A stretch of DNA of 64,000 bases from Rhodovulum strictum (GCF_009649175.1 NZ_WJPO01000001.1:277561-341560), one strand, 5' to 3'. Counted from the first letter of the stretch, positions 28,080-38,637 are shown. Notes: generated by a model not told the origin, from the sequence alone. A program made the numbers and translations.

Positions 28080-28460
28080 ATGCCCTATGTCTATGACGAT
28101 CAGAACGTGTTCGCCAGAATCCTGCGCGGCGAGATCCCGAACGACACGGTGATGGAAACCACCTACACGCTGGCCTTCAACGACATCGCGCCGCAGGCCC
28201 CGGTGCATGTGCTGGTGATCCCCAAGGGGCCCTATGTCTGCTTCGACCATTTCGCACAGGACGCCTCGGCCGCCGAGATCGCCGATTTCACCCGCGTCCT
28301 GGGCGAGATCTGCCGGGCAAAGGGCTTGCAGCCTGGCGAGGGGGGCGCAGGCTACCGGCTGATCGCCAATTCCGGCCGCGACGCCATCCAGGAGGTGCCG
28401 CACATGCATGTGCATATCCTGGGCGGGCGCGATCTGGGCCGGATGCTGGCCCCGGCCTGA
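28080..28460 (+). CDS. HIT-family nucleotide-binding hydrolase
   Basis: 126-aa histidine-triad protein of the HinT group, hydrolysing phosphoramidates such as AMP-lysine. The triad is H108-M-H110-V-H112 within PHMHVHILGG. The N-terminal FARILRGEIPNDTV and APVHVLVIPK are typical. GAGGA stands before the ATG, nine bases after the glycosyltransferase stop, so it is probably cotranscribed. A textbook terminator follows. Confidence 0.95.
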   Translation: MPYVYDDQNVFARILRGEIPNDTVMETTYTLAFNDIAPQAPVHVLVIPKGPYVCFDHFAQDASAAEIADFTRVLGEICRAKGLQPGEGGAGYRLIANSGRDAIQEVPHMHVHILGGRDLGRMLAPA

Positions 28461-28547
28461 TCCGGCCCCCGGCTGACCAGAGGGCGGCCCTTGCCGACCC
28501 GTCTGCATGGCGGGTGCGGCGCGGGCCGCGCCCGTTCCGCCGCCTTT

Positions 28548-28568
28548 TCGGGCAGGCGCCCGATTTTT
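28548..28568 (+). terminator. Rho-independent terminator after the HIT gene
   Basis: TCGGGC (28548-28553), loop AGGC, GCCCGA (28558-28563), then five T (28564-28568). It lies 88 bases after the HIT gene stop and separates it from the transporter operon. Confidence 0.85.
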
Positions 28569-28650
28569 CGTCCGCCATGGCCCGTGCGGGGCTTGCGCAG
28601 GACAGCAACCCTACACATGATCGCCGCGAATCTGGAGGCGCGCGCAACGG

Positions 28651-29538
28651 ATGAGCGACAGGATCAGGGGGCCGCGGATCGGCCGGAGCGAGGCGGCGCA
28701 GGGCTACCTGCTGGTGGCGACGCCTTTGGCCTATGCGCTGTTGCTGCTGGCCGTGCCGCTGGGCGCGATCGTGCTGTTCAGCTTCTGGTCGCAGGATTAC
28801 CTGACCATCGACACCACGCTGACGCTCAAGAACTACCGCGAGGCGCTGTCCGATCCGCTTTATCGCCAGTTGTTGCTGCGCTCGCTGATGATCTCGGCGG
28901 CGGTGACGGCGGCGACGGTGCTGACCGCCTTTCCCATCGCCTATTACGTCTCGTTCTATGTCCCGCCCGAACGCAAGGCGATGTGGATCTTCCTCATCAC
29001 CATCCCGTTCTGGACCTCGTACCTGATCCGGGTTTTCCTGTGGAAGGTGATCCTGGGCTATAACGGGGTGTTCAACACCACGCTTCTGGGCCTTGGTATC
29101 ATCGACGAACCGCTGACCTTCATCCTCTACAACGCGAATGCGGTGGTCATCACGCTTGCCCATGCCTATGCGCCCTTCGCGATCCTGCCGATCTTCGTGG
29201 CGCTGGAAAAGATCGACCGCTCGCTGCACGAGGCCAGCCGCGATCTGGGCGAGGGGTACCTCTCGACCTTCTGGCGGGTGACGCTGCCGCTTGCGATGCC
29301 CGGCGTGGTGGCGGCGGTGCTGATCGTGTTCATCCCGACCATCGGCGATTACGTCACGCCGATGCTGGTGGGCGGGCCGGACGGCCGGATGATCGCCAAC
29401 ATGATCCAGACCCAGTTCCTGCGGCTGAACAATGCGCCGATGGGCGCGGCGCTGGCGGTGCTGACCATGGCGATGGTGTCGGCGGTGGCGCTGGTCTTCG
29501 TCTTCCTCAACCGCCGTTTCCTGCGAGGCCGGCAATGA
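28651..29538 (+). CDS. Polyamine-type ABC transporter permease (PotB-like)
   Basis: 295-aa inner-membrane permease with about six helices and the EAA loop EASRDLGEGYLSTFWRVTLPLAMPG that docks to the ATPase. Other conserved parts are FPIAYYVSFYVPPERK and IPFWTSYLIRVFLWK, typical of PotB/spermidine-putrescine permeases. It is the first gene of a three-gene operon; the next permease starts within its stop codon (ATGA). No periplasmic binding-protein gene accompanies it, so the substrate (polyamine or another cation or amine) is inferred from family only. Confidence 0.9.
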   Translation: MSDRIRGPRIGRSEAAQGYLLVATPLAYALLLLAVPLGAIVLFSFWSQDYLTIDTTLTLKNYREALSDPLYRQLLLRSLMISAAVTAATVLTAFPIAYYVSFYVPPERKAMWIFLITIPFWTSYLIRVFLWKVILGYNGVFNTTLLGLGIIDEPLTFILYNANAVVITLAHAYAPFAILPIFVALEKIDRSLHEASRDLGEGYLSTFWRVTLPLAMPGVVAAVLIVFIPTIGDYVTPMLVGGPDGRMIANMIQTQFLRLNNAPMGAALAVLTMAMVSAVALVFVFLNRRFLRGRQ

Positions 29539-30338
29539 AACGCCCGCTGCGCGTCTACGCGATCCTCTATCTCGCCTTCCTCTATGCGCCGATCGCGCTT
29601 CTGCCGGTCTTTGCCTTCAATGACGGCACGGTGATCGCCTTCCCGCTGCGCGGATTCACCTGGGGCTGGTTCGAGCAACTGACCGAAATCCCGGCGTTGC
29701 ATGCCGCCGTGCTGAACAGCCTCAAGATCGCGGTCAGCACCGCGATCCTGGCCACCTGTCTGGGCGTTCTGGCCGCGCGCGCCGCCACCCGCTTTGCCTT
29801 TCCCGGCAAGAAGGGGGTGATGGGGCTCATCATGCTGCCGCTCGTGCTGCCCGAGATCATCGTCGCGGTCTCGCTTCTGGTGGTGCTGCTGCAACTGGGG
29901 CTGTCGCTGGGCGCCTGGACGGTGATCCTGGGCCATGTGCTGATCGCGACGCCGTTTTCCATCGCGATCCTGAACTCGGCCTTCCAGGGGCTCGACCTGT
30001 CGCTCGAGGAGGCGGCGGTCGATCTGGGCGAAACGCGGCTGTCCAGCTTCCGGCTGGTCACGCTGCCGCTGGTGATGCCGGGCATCATCTCGTCGCTGCT
30101 GATCGCCTTCACCATCTCGCTTGACGAGTTCATCATCGCCTTCTTCCTGACCGGGACCGAACCGACGCTGCCCGTCTATCTCTGGGGACAGTTGCGCTTT
30201 CCGCAGCGGCTGCCGGTGATCATGGCGCTGGGCACGCTTCTGGTGCTGGCCTCGGTGCTGTTGCTGGCGATTGCCGAATATGCCCGCCGCCGGGGCGCCG
30301 CGCGCACCGGGCAGAAAGACGCCGGAGGATTCCTGTGA
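29535..30338 (+). CDS. Polyamine-type ABC transporter permease (PotC-like)
   Basis: 267-aa second permease, six predicted helices, with the EAA loop EAAVDLGETRLSSFRLVTLPLVMPG and the PotC-like region SLDEFIIAFFLTGTEPTLPVYLWG. It pairs with the PotB-like protein to form the channel. Start and stop both overlap neighbours by four bases (ATGA and GTGA), a tightly coupled operon. Confidence 0.92.
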   Translation: MKRPLRVYAILYLAFLYAPIALLPVFAFNDGTVIAFPLRGFTWGWFEQLTEIPALHAAVLNSLKIAVSTAILATCLGVLAARAATRFAFPGKKGVMGLIMLPLVLPEIIVAVSLLVVLLQLGLSLGAWTVILGHVLIATPFSIAILNSAFQGLDLSLEEAAVDLGETRLSSFRLVTLPLVMPGIISSLLIAFTISLDEFIIAFFLTGTEPTLPVYLWGQLRFPQRLPVIMALGTLLVLASVLLLAIAEYARRRGAARTGQKDAGGFL

Positions 30339-31444
30339 AAGACACGCGCGCCACCGCCCGGCCGATCATCACGCTGGAGGCGGTCGAGAAGTATTACGGC
30401 GACTACCATGCGCTGCGCGGCATCAGCGCCGAGATCCGGCAGGGCGAGTTCTTCTCGCTGCTCGGCCCCTCGGGCTGCGGCAAGACCACGCTGCTGCGCA
30501 CCATCGCAGGCTTCGAGGATCTGTCCGCAGGGCGGCTTTTCATCGACGGGCAGGACATGGCCGGGGTGCCCGCGAACAAGCGGCCCACCAACATGGTGTT
30601 CCAGTCCTACGCGATCTTTCCCCATCTCAGCGTGGCCGAGAATGTGGGCTTCGGCCTGCGCCGTACGCGGCTGTCGAAGACCGACAAGGCCGCCAGGGTC
30701 GAGGCCGCGCTCGCCATGGTGGGACTCTCGGGCTATGGCGGACGCGCGGCGCATGCGCTGTCGGGCGGCCAGCGCCAGCGGGTCGCGCTTGCGCGCGCGC
30801 TGATCCTCGAACCCACGGTCCTGCTGCTCGACGAGCCGCTCTCGGCGCTCGACAAGAAGATGCGCGACCAGATGCAGGGAGAGTTGCGCCGACTGCAACG
30901 CCAGGTCGGCATCACCTTCATCCTCGTCACCCATGACCAGGAAGAGGCGCTGATCATGTCCGACCGCATCGCGGTGATGTTCGAGGGCCAGATCGCGCAG
31001 CTCGACACGCCGCAGATGCTCTATCGCCGCCCGGTCAGCCGCAAGGTAGGCGAGTTCATCGGGGTGATGAACTTCCTGCCCGCCCGCGCCACCGTCGCCG
31101 ACGAAACCCATATCGAGGTCGAGGCCGCCGGGCTCGGCCGCGCCGTGATCGGCCCCGACCAGCTGCCCGGCGGCTGGCATCCCGGCCAGACCCAGAGCGT
31201 CGGCATCCGCCCCGAAACCATGTCGATCCTCTATCCCGGCGAAACCACCGACCGGCGCGTGGCGACCGGCGTGGTCGAGGATCTCTCCTATTACGGCGAC
31301 ATGACCTATTACGAGGTCCGCCTTGACGGGGTCGAGCGGCCGATGACCATCTCGATGAAGAATCTCGTCGGTCGCCCCGTTCTGGAACGCGGCACCGAGG
31401 CCCGCGTCGCCTGGGACGCGCGCTCGCTGGTGCTGTTCGCCTGA
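30335..31444 (+). CDS. Polyamine-type ABC transporter ATPase (PotA-like)
   Basis: 369-aa ATP-binding subunit. Walker A is LGPSGCGKTTLLRTIAG (about residue 45), the Q-loop is NMVFQSYAIFPHLSV, the signature is ALSGGQRQRVALARAL and Walker B is VLLLDEPLSALD. The C-terminal TOBE domain starts near residue 265. It starts at GTG 30335, overlapping the stop of the PotC-like gene. It drives uptake together with the two permeases. A hairpin ending in TTT follows after the copy of a dispersed repeat. Confidence 0.93.
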   Translation: MKDTRATARPIITLEAVEKYYGDYHALRGISAEIRQGEFFSLLGPSGCGKTTLLRTIAGFEDLSAGRLFIDGQDMAGVPANKRPTNMVFQSYAIFPHLSVAENVGFGLRRTRLSKTDKAARVEAALAMVGLSGYGGRAAHALSGGQRQRVALARALILEPTVLLLDEPLSALDKKMRDQMQGELRRLQRQVGITFILVTHDQEEALIMSDRIAVMFEGQIAQLDTPQMLYRRPVSRKVGEFIGVMNFLPARATVADETHIEVEAAGLGRAVIGPDQLPGGWHPGQTQSVGIRPETMSILYPGETTDRRVATGVVEDLSYYGDMTYYEVRLDGVERPMTISMKNLVGRPVLERGTEARVAWDARSLVLFA

Positions 31445-31445
31445 G

Positions 31446-31470
31446 CCTTCTTCTGGCCGGAAATATCCCG
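31446..31470 (-). repeat. Dispersed intergenic repeat, copy 1
   Basis: Read on the minus strand the core is CGGGATATTTCCGGCCAGAAGAAGG. A near-identical core stands at 44879-44903 on the plus strand. Such GGGATATTT...GGCCAGAAGAAG units are scattered in intergenic regions of many Rhodobacteraceae genomes, from memory. Here it fills the space between the PotA-like gene and rluE, beside a GC-rich hairpin. Confidence 0.6.
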
Positions 31471-31488
31471 GGGGGAGTCCGCAAGGAC

Positions 31489-31508
31489 GGGGGGCAGCGC
31501 CCCCCTTT
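31489..31508 (+). terminator. Terminator of the PotABC-like operon
   Basis: GGGGGGC (31489-31495), loop AGC, GCCCCCC (31499-31505), then TTT. It lies 45 bases after the PotA-like stop and just before the convergent rluE end, and is attached to the dispersed repeat. Confidence 0.7.
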
Positions 31509-31514
31509 CCGGCC

Positions 31515-32060
31515 TCAGGCCGCGCGCCACGCCCCGCTGTCCAGCCCCGCCAGCGTCCATTCGCCGATCCGCCAGCGGATCAGCCGCAGGGTAGGGTGGC
31601 CCACCGCGGCCGTCATCCGGCGCACCTGCCGGTTGCGGCCCTCGGTGATGGTCAGTTCGATCCAGCAATCGGGCACCGACTTGCGGAACCGCACCGGCGG
31701 CGTGCGCGGCCACAGCCCGGGCGGGTCGCCCTCGATCCGGCGCACCCCGGCGGGCCGGGTCGGGCCGTCCTTCAGCGTCACGCCTTGGCGCAGCGCCTCA
31801 AGCGCGGCGTCAGAGGGAACCCCCTCGACCTGCACCAGATAGGTCTTGGCCATCTTGTTGCGCGGATCGGCGATGCGGGCCTGCAACTGCCCGTCATCGG
31901 TCAGCACCAGCAGCCCCTCGCTGTCGCGGTCGAGCCGCCCGGCGGGATAGACGCCAGGGATCTTGATGAACCCCGCCAGCGTCGGTCGTCCGCCGCCGCC
32001 TTCGTCGGTGAATTGCGACAGCACCCCCCAGGGCTTGTTGAACAGGATCACCCGGCTCAC
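31515..32060 (-). CDS. 23S rRNA pseudouridine synthase, RluE type
   Basis: 181-aa RluE/RsuA-family pseudouridine synthase. The catalytic aspartate lies in [20 protein letters not shown], followed by [11 protein letters not shown], the [12 protein letters not shown] arginine motif and the C-terminal [12 protein letters not shown]. It has no S4 domain, as expected for RluE, which modifies U2457 in 23S rRNA. It starts at GTG 32060, sharing four bases (GTGA) with the stop of the ABC ATPase upstream; the long frame further upstream is rejected as an out-of-frame reading of that gene. Confidence 0.9.
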   Translation of the reverse strand: MSRVILFNKPWGVLSQFTDEGGGGRPTLAGFIKIPGVYPAGRLDRDSEGLLVLTDDGQLQARIADPRNKMAKTYLVQVEGVPSDAALEALRQGVTLKDGPTRPAGVRRIEGDPPGLWPRTPPVRFRKSVPDCWIELTITEGRNRQVRRMTAAVGHPTLRLIRWRIGEWTLAGLDSGAWRAA

Positions 32061-33001
32061 GCAGCGCCCCTGGAGGAGGTCAGTTCCACGAACACGTCCT
32101 CGAGATTCGGTTCCTCGGTCGCGATGTCGCGGATGGTGATGCCCGCGCTGCGCACCGCCTCGATCACGGCGCCGGTGGCGATCTGGCTGCGCCGATAGGT
32201 AAAGCACAGCGCGCCGTCGCGGCGGGTGCAGGTCTCGACCCCGGGCGGCATGGCGGGCGGGGTGCCGACAGGGTCTTCGGGGTGGATCACCAGCGTCTTG
32301 GCATCCATCCGTCCGATCAGGGCCGCGGTCGAATCCCGGGCGATCACCTCGCCATGATTGATGATCGCGATCTCGCCGCACATCTGTTCGGCTTCTTCCA
32401 GGTAATGCGTGGTCAGGATGATCGTGGTGCCCTGTTCCTCGTTCAGGCGGCGGATATTGGTCCACAGCATCTGGCGCAGTTCGATATCGACGCCCGCGGT
32501 CGGCTCGTCCAGCACCAGCACCTGCGGTCGATGGACCAGCGCCTTGCCCAGCAACAGCCGCCGCCGCATCCCCCCGGACAGGTTGCGCGCATAGGCATCG
32601 GCCTTGTCCTCCAGCCCGATGGCCTTGAGGATGCGGTCGGTGATGCGCTGCGATTTCGGCACGCCGTAAAGCCCCGCCTGCACCTCCAGCGCGGCGCGGG
32701 GGGTAAAGAACGGGTCTATGTTCAACTCCTGCGGCATGACCCCGATGGCGGCGCGCGACTGGCGCGGGTTCACATCCTGATCGAAGCCCCAGATCCGCAC
32801 CTTGCCCGAGCTTTTCAGCACGAGCCCCGCCAGAATGTTGATCAGCGTGGACTTGCCCGCGCCGTTCGGCCCCAGCAGGCCAAAGATCGCGCCCGCCGGA
32901 ATGGCCAGATCGACCCCTTTCAGCGCCTGTTTCGGGGGCTGGCTGCCGCTGGCGGCATAGGTCTTGGTCAGCCCTTCGATCTCGATCGCGTTTTCGCCCA
33001 T
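32057..33001 (-). CDS. ABC-2-type ABC transporter ATPase
   Basis: 314-aa ATPase: Walker [19 protein letters not shown], signature [16 protein letters not shown], Walker [16 protein letters not shown] and H-loop [12 protein letters not shown]. The C-terminal 85 residues resemble those of drug/lipid exporter ATPases such as YadG. The start is put at [10 protein letters not shown] (33001), with AGAGGCGAG before it; a 9-residue longer form exists. The matching permease is not adjacent: downstream is rluE, joined by a GTGA overlap, and upstream is the divergent zinc-finger gene. The permease must be elsewhere. Confidence 0.88.
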   Translation of the reverse strand: MGENAIEIEGLTKTYAASGSQPPKQALKGVDLAIPAGAIFGLLGPNGAGKSTLINILAGLVLKSSGKVRIWGFDQDVNPRQSRAAIGVMPQELNIDPFFTPRAALEVQAGLYGVPKSQRITDRILKAIGLEDKADAYARNLSGGMRRRLLLGKALVHRPQVLVLDEPTAGVDIELRQMLWTNIRRLNEEQGTTIILTTHYLEEAEQMCGEIAIINHGEVIARDSTAALIGRMDAKTLVIHPEDPVGTPPAMPPGVETCTRRDGALCFTYRRSQIATGAVIEAVRSAGITIRDIATEEPNLEDVFVELTSSRGAA

Positions 33002-33097
33002 CTCGCGCCTCTGCCGCTTGCCCGTCACGGGGGCATCGCTATCATGCCCCCTGACCTAACGCGACCCCGTCGCCCCGGCAACGAGCGGAGCCCAGAG

Positions 33098-33307
33098 ATG
33101 ACCACAAATGCCTCCCGCGACCCGCGCGCGATCGACGCCCCCGAGACCGAGATCGTGCGCCAGTGGCGCGTGGCCTGCGATGGCTGCGGCCCCGCGCTGG
33201 GCCATCCGCGCGTCTGGCTGGTGATCCCGCACGAGACGGGCTTTGTCGATTGCGGCTATTGCGACAAGCGCTTCGTGCATGAAAGCTTTGCCGACCGGCT
33301 GGGATGA
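33098..33307 (+). CDS. zf-CHCC zinc-finger protein, NDUFS6-like
   Basis: 69-aa protein with a four-ligand zinc site: Cys in ACDGCG, His in [10 protein letters not shown] and two Cys in [11 protein letters not shown]. This GHP-x-V...C-x-Y-C pattern is that of the complex I accessory subunit NDUFS6, which occurs as a true complex I subunit in Paracoccus. An assembly role in NADH dehydrogenase is therefore likely but not proven. The ATG at 33098 has a CCCAGAG stretch before it. It overlaps the DsbA-like gene by four bases. Confidence 0.85.
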   Translation: MTTNASRDPRAIDAPETEIVRQWRVACDGCGPALGHPRVWLVIPHETGFVDCGYCDKRFVHESFADRLG

Positions 33308-34074
33308 GCGCGCCCGACCCGCGCGGGCGGCTGCGGCGCAACCTGTTATGGCTGGGGGGCATCGCGCTGGCCTATGGGGCCATCGCCTCGGGGCCCGGGC
33401 TGTGGCGGCGGGCCTTTCCGCCCGGCTTCGATTTCGCGCCGATTGCGGGCCTGCCGGGGTTCCGGCGGCTTGAGCAGGGCGCGGTTTCGGCGGGTTCGCC
33501 GCTGCTGATCGGGCTTGATCCCGATACCGCGCCGCGGCTGCCGGTGGGCGATCCCTGTGCGGCGCTGTTTGGGGGCGCGCTCGGCGCGGGGGCGGTGCCG
33601 GTGGCCTATTTCACCGATGTGCGCTGCGCCTGGTGCCGGGTGATGACGCCCCTGCTGCGCGAACGCGCCGGGGGGGCGGCGCCCTCGATCCGGCTCGCCT
33701 GGCATGAACTGCCGCTCTTGGGCGAGGCGTCGGTTCTGGCGGCGCGCGCGGTTCTGGCGGCGGCCGAACAGGGCGCGGGGCCTGCCTTTCACGCGCGGAT
33801 CGCGGCCGGGCGGCTGGTGCCCACGCCCGAGGCGCTGGGCCGGCTGGCCGATGCGATGGGGCTGGATGGCGCGCGGCTGCGCACCGAGATGACGGCACCC
33901 GGGATCGACCGTCAACTGGCGCTCAGCCGGGGGCTGGCGGATCTGTTCGGCTTTTACGGCACGCCCGCGCTGGTGGTGGGCCGCACCGCCGTTCTGGGCC
34001 GGATCGAGGGGGCCGATCTGGACCGGCTGATCGCGCTCGAAGCCGCCGAGGCCGCCACCGCGCCCTGTGCCTGA
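33304..34074 (+). CDS. DsbA-like thiol-disulfide protein
   Basis: 256-aa protein with an N-terminal membrane anchor or uncleaved signal ([17 protein letters not shown], residues 14-30) and a thioredoxin-type fold with the active site CAWC in [19 protein letters not shown] (about residue 110). The [10 protein letters not shown] segment holds the cis-proline. It probably works in the periplasm, forming or reshuffling disulfides. It starts inside the stop of the zinc-finger gene (ATGA). Its partner is unknown; polA follows 62 bases later. Confidence 0.82.
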   Translation: MSAPDPRGRLRRNLLWLGGIALAYGAIASGPGLWRRAFPPGFDFAPIAGLPGFRRLEQGAVSAGSPLLIGLDPDTAPRLPVGDPCAALFGGALGAGAVPVAYFTDVRCAWCRVMTPLLRERAGGAAPSIRLAWHELPLLGEASVLAARAVLAAAEQGAGPAFHARIAAGRLVPTPEALGRLADAMGLDGARLRTEMTAPGIDRQLALSRGLADLFGFYGTPALVVGRTAVLGRIEGADLDRLIALEAAEAATAPCA

Positions 34075-34136
34075 AGGCTGGCGAAGCGCGCGCCATCGTG
34101 GCAAGACCGGATCGCACGGCCAAGGGGGACAAGGAC

Positions 34137-36932
34137 ATGGGCACGACATTCGGCAAGGGCTGCCATCTGCACCTGATCGACGGCTCGGCCTTCATCTTTC
34201 GCGCCTTTCACGCGCTGCCGCCGCTGACGCGGAAATCCGACGGGCTGCCGGTGGGCGCGGTCTCGGGCTTCTGCAACATGATCCACAAATATGTGGAGGA
34301 CAATTCCGGCCCCGATGCGCCGACCCATGTGGCCGTGGTGTTCGACAAGGGCAGCCACACCTTCCGCAACGATCTTTACGATCTTTACAAGGCCAACCGG
34401 GACGAGATGCCCGAAGATCTGCGCCCGCAGATCCCCCTGACCCGCGAGGCGACGCGCGCCTTCAACATCGCCTGTCTGGAACAGGAGGGGTTCGAGGCCG
34501 ACGACATCATCGCTACCCTGACCCGTAGGGCGGTCGAGGCCGGGGGGCGGGTGACGATCATCAGTTCGGACAAGGACCTGATGCAGCTTGTCGGCAATGG
34601 CGTCGAGATGCTGGACGCGATGAAGGGCAAGCGTATCGGGGTCGAGGAGGTCGAGGAGAAATTCGGCGTCCGCCCCGACCGTGTCGTGGATGTGCAGGCG
34701 CTGGCGGGCGATTCGGTCGACAACATCCCCGGCGCGCCCGGCATCGGGATCAAGACCGCCGCGCTTTTGATCCAGGAATTCGGCGATCTGGAAACGCTGC
34801 TGGACCGCGCGGACGAGATCCCCCAGCCCAAGCGGCGCCAGACGCTGATCGAGCATCGCGCGCAGATCGAATTGTCCAAGCGGCTGGTGACGCTGGATCA
34901 GGCGATGCCGCTGGAGGTGACGCTGGACGATCTGGAGGTGCGCAGGCCCGATCCCGCCAGCCTTCTGGCCTTCCTGAACCAGATGGAATTCCGCACGCTG
35001 ACCCGGCGCATCGCCGAGGCGCTGGGGGTCGATGCACCCGCCGCCGCCGACCCCGCCCCGGCCGCGGCCGAGGCCCCCGCGCGGCTGCCCTTCACCCCCG
35101 AAACCTATGAATGCGTGCGCGACGCGGCGGCGCTGCGGGGCTGGATCGAGGCGGCGCAGGCGCGGGGCTGGGTCGCGGTCGATACCGAGACCACGGGGCT
35201 GGACGAGATGCGCTGCGATCTGGTCGGCATCTCGCTGGCGGTCGAGCCGGGGCGGGCCTGTTACATCCCGCTCGGCCACAAGACCGGCGGGGGCGACCTG
35301 TTCGGCGCGGATGCGCTGGCCGAGGGGCAGATGCCGCTGTCCGAGGCGCTGGCGCTGCTCAAGCCGCTGCTCGAAGACCCCGCCGTGATGAAGATCGGCC
35401 AGAACATGAAATACGACGCCAAGGTTCTGGCCCGCCATGGCATCACGGTCGCGCCCATCGACGACACGATGCTGATGTCCTACGCGATGCATGCCGGGCT
35501 GCACGGGCATGGCATGGATGCGCTGTCCGAACGCTATCTCGACCACAGCCCGATCCCGATCAAGTCGCTGCTGGGCACGGGCAAGGCGCAGATCACCTTC
35601 GACCGGGTGCCGATCGACGAGGCAGTGAAATATGCCGCCGAGGATGCCGACATCACCCTGCGCCTCGCGCAGCTGTTCAAGCCGCAATTGCACCGGGCAA
35701 AGGTGACGACCGTCTACGAGACGCTGGAACGCCCGCTGGTCGCGGTGCTGGCCGAGATGGAGATGACCGGCATCAAGGTCGACCGCGACACGCTTTCGCG
35801 CATGTCGAACGCCTTTGCCCAGAAGATGGCGGGGCTGGAGGCCGAGATCCATGAACTGGCAGGCGAAAGGTTCAATGTCGGCAGCCCAAAGCAACTGGGC
35901 GAAATCCTGTTTGACAAGATGAGCCTTTCGGGCGGCAAGAAGGGCAAGACCGGCGCCTATGGCACCGGGGCGGATGTGCTGGAGGATCTGGCCGCCGAGG
36001 GCCACGACCTGCCCGCCCGCGTGCTGGACTGGCGCCAGATCGCCAAGCTGAAATCGACCTATACGGATGCGTTGCAGGACCATATCCATCCCGAAACCGG
36101 CCGGGTGCATACATCCTATGTCATCACGGGCGCGGTGACGGGGCGGCTGGCCTCGACCGATCCGAACCTTCAGAACATCCCCGTCCGCTCCGAAGACGGG
36201 CGGCGCATCCGCGAGGCGTTCGTGGCCGATGCGGGCAAGGTTCTGGTCAGCCTCGATTACAGCCAGATCGAGCTGCGCATCCTTGCCCATGTCGCAGGCA
36301 TCGACGCGCTGAAACAGGCGTTTCGCGACGGTCACGACATCCACGCCATGACCGCCTCCGAAATGTTCGACGTGCCGCTCGACCGGATGACGCCCGAGAT
36401 CCGGCGCCGCGCCAAGGCGATCAATTTCGGCGTGATCTACGGCATCTCTGGCTTTGGCCTTGCCCGGCAATTGCGCATCCCGCGCGGTGAAGCGCAGGGC
36501 TTCATCGACCGCTATTTCGAGCGGTTTCCGGGGATCAGGGCCTATATGGAGGCCACGGTGGCCTTCGCCAAGGCGAACGGATACGTCCAGACCCTGTTCG
36601 GGCGCAGGATCCACACGCCCGAGATCGGCGCCAAGGGGCCGCAGGCAGGCTTTGCCCAGCGCGCCGCGATCAACGCGCCGATCCAGGGCACGGCAGCCGA
36701 CATCATCCGCCGGGCGATGATCCGGATGCCCGCCGCGCTGGGCGGTCTGCCTGCGCGGATGCTGTTGCAGGTGCATGACGAGCTTGTGTTCGAGGTGGAG
36801 GCGGGCGCGGCGGACGACCTGATCGGCCGGGTGCGCGCGGTGATGGAAGGGGCAGCGATGCCTGCGGTGAAGCTTGACGTGCCGCTTGTGGTCGATGCCG
36901 GGCAAGGCGCGAACTGGGCCGCGGCGCATTGA
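34137..36932 (+). CDS. polA: DNA polymerase I
   Basis: 931-aa polymerase with all three parts: 5-prime nuclease (residues 1-290; EADDIIATL, SSDKDLMQL, GDSVDNIPG), an active 3-prime exonuclease (VAVDTETTGLDE and the later YAAEDADITL) and the polymerase (LVSLDYSQIELRILAH, RRRAKAINFGVIYG, LLQVHDELVFE). It fills gaps and removes Okazaki primers. The ATG at 34137 follows AAGGGGGACAAGGAC; a GTG 39 bases upstream would add 13 residues with no better site. Single gene between the DsbA-like and DUF1285 genes. Confidence 0.98.
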   Translation: MGTTFGKGCHLHLIDGSAFIFRAFHALPPLTRKSDGLPVGAVSGFCNMIHKYVEDNSGPDAPTHVAVVFDKGSHTFRNDLYDLYKANRDEMPEDLRPQIPLTREATRAFNIACLEQEGFEADDIIATLTRRAVEAGGRVTIISSDKDLMQLVGNGVEMLDAMKGKRIGVEEVEEKFGVRPDRVVDVQALAGDSVDNIPGAPGIGIKTAALLIQEFGDLETLLDRADEIPQPKRRQTLIEHRAQIELSKRLVTLDQAMPLEVTLDDLEVRRPDPASLLAFLNQMEFRTLTRRIAEALGVDAPAAADPAPAAAEAPARLPFTPETYECVRDAAALRGWIEAAQARGWVAVDTETTGLDEMRCDLVGISLAVEPGRACYIPLGHKTGGGDLFGADALAEGQMPLSEALALLKPLLEDPAVMKIGQNMKYDAKVLARHGITVAPIDDTMLMSYAMHAGLHGHGMDALSERYLDHSPIPIKSLLGTGKAQITFDRVPIDEAVKYAAEDADITLRLAQLFKPQLHRAKVTTVYETLERPLVAVLAEMEMTGIKVDRDTLSRMSNAFAQKMAGLEAEIHELAGERFNVGSPKQLGEILFDKMSLSGGKKGKTGAYGTGADVLEDLAAEGHDLPARVLDWRQIAKLKSTYTDALQDHIHPETGRVHTSYVITGAVTGRLASTDPNLQNIPVRSEDGRRIREAFVADAGKVLVSLDYSQIELRILAHVAGIDALKQAFRDGHDIHAMTASEMFDVPLDRMTPEIRRRAKAINFGVIYGISGFGLARQLRIPRGEAQGFIDRYFERFPGIRAYMEATVAFAKANGYVQTLFGRRIHTPEIGAKGPQAGFAQRAAINAPIQGTAADIIRRAMIRMPAALGGLPARMLLQVHDELVFEVEAGAADDLIGRVRAVMEGAAMPAVKLDVPLVVDAGQGANWAAAH

Positions 36933-36971
36933 CGGCAGCCGCCGGGCGCCCCGCACCCCCCAACGCATGGT

Positions 36972-37574
36972 TCAGGGCAACTCGGCCGCCGGGATCACGG
37001 GGAAGAACGCCCCGCCCGAGCGCAGCCCGAACCAGTCCTGCCCGTCCTGCGGTTCAACCGTGCCGATCTCGACCAGCCGGTAAAAGCTCTTGCGGTCGAT
37101 CCGCGCCTCCAGCCCGCCGCGGACATGAACATAGGGCGCAGGCTCGCCCGTCGCGGCGTCGCGCAGCACGCGGATCGGGTGATCGGCGCCTGCGGCCACG
37201 CGGTCGCCGACATTGGTGACAAAGGTCAGGATCTGCGCCGCGCCCTCGCCCGCACGCTCGAAATCCACTGCGATGAAGGGGGCATCCTCGACCGTGATCC
37301 CCACCTTCTCGACCGGCGTGACCAGGAAGTACCGCCCGTCCTCGCGTTTCAGGATGGTCGAAAACAGCCGCACCAGGGGCGCCCGGCCGATCGGCGTGCC
37401 CATGTAGAACCAGGTGCCGTCGCGCGCGATGCGCATGTCGATATCGCCGCAGAAGGGCGGGTTCCACTTGTCGACCGGGGGGAGTTTGCCCTCGCACGCG
37501 GCGGCACGCGCCGTTTCGGCCAGCCTGTCGGCATCCGGTTTCACGATCATTTGTGGCGCTTCGGTTTTTGCCAT
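36972..37574 (-). CDS. DUF1285 protein
   Basis: About 200-aa cytoplasmic protein of the DUF1285 family: LPPVDKWNPPFCGDIDMRIARDGTW, PIGRAPLVRLFSTILKRED, YFLVTPVEKV and the C-terminal RKSFYRLVEIG. No function is known. The start is uncertain: MAKTEAPQM at 37574 is preferred on length, while an in-frame ATG at 37610 would add 12 residues; neither has a good ribosome-binding site. Divergent from the moxR operon with which it is usually linked in alphaproteobacteria. Confidence 0.85.
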   Translation of the reverse strand: MAKTEAPQMIVKPDADRLAETARAAACEGKLPPVDKWNPPFCGDIDMRIARDGTWFYMGTPIGRAPLVRLFSTILKREDGRYFLVTPVEKVGITVEDAPFIAVDFERAGEGAAQILTFVTNVGDRVAAGADHPIRVLRDAATGEPAPYVHVRGGLEARIDRKSFYRLVEIGTVEPQDGQDWFGLRSGGAFFPVIPAAELP

Positions 37575-37633
37575 TTGTGACGCGGGCGATATGTGGCGAT
37601 ACTGACCCATATAGGATCGCAGGGAGGAATGTC

Positions 37634-38637
<1,004 letters not shown>

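Noticed and set aside
33954..36968. A 1004-codon open frame on the minus strand across polA
   Set aside because: GC-rich third positions give long antisense frames; the plus strand holds complete polymerase motifs and the antisense protein is a low-complexity mixture of Arg, His, Gly and Gln.
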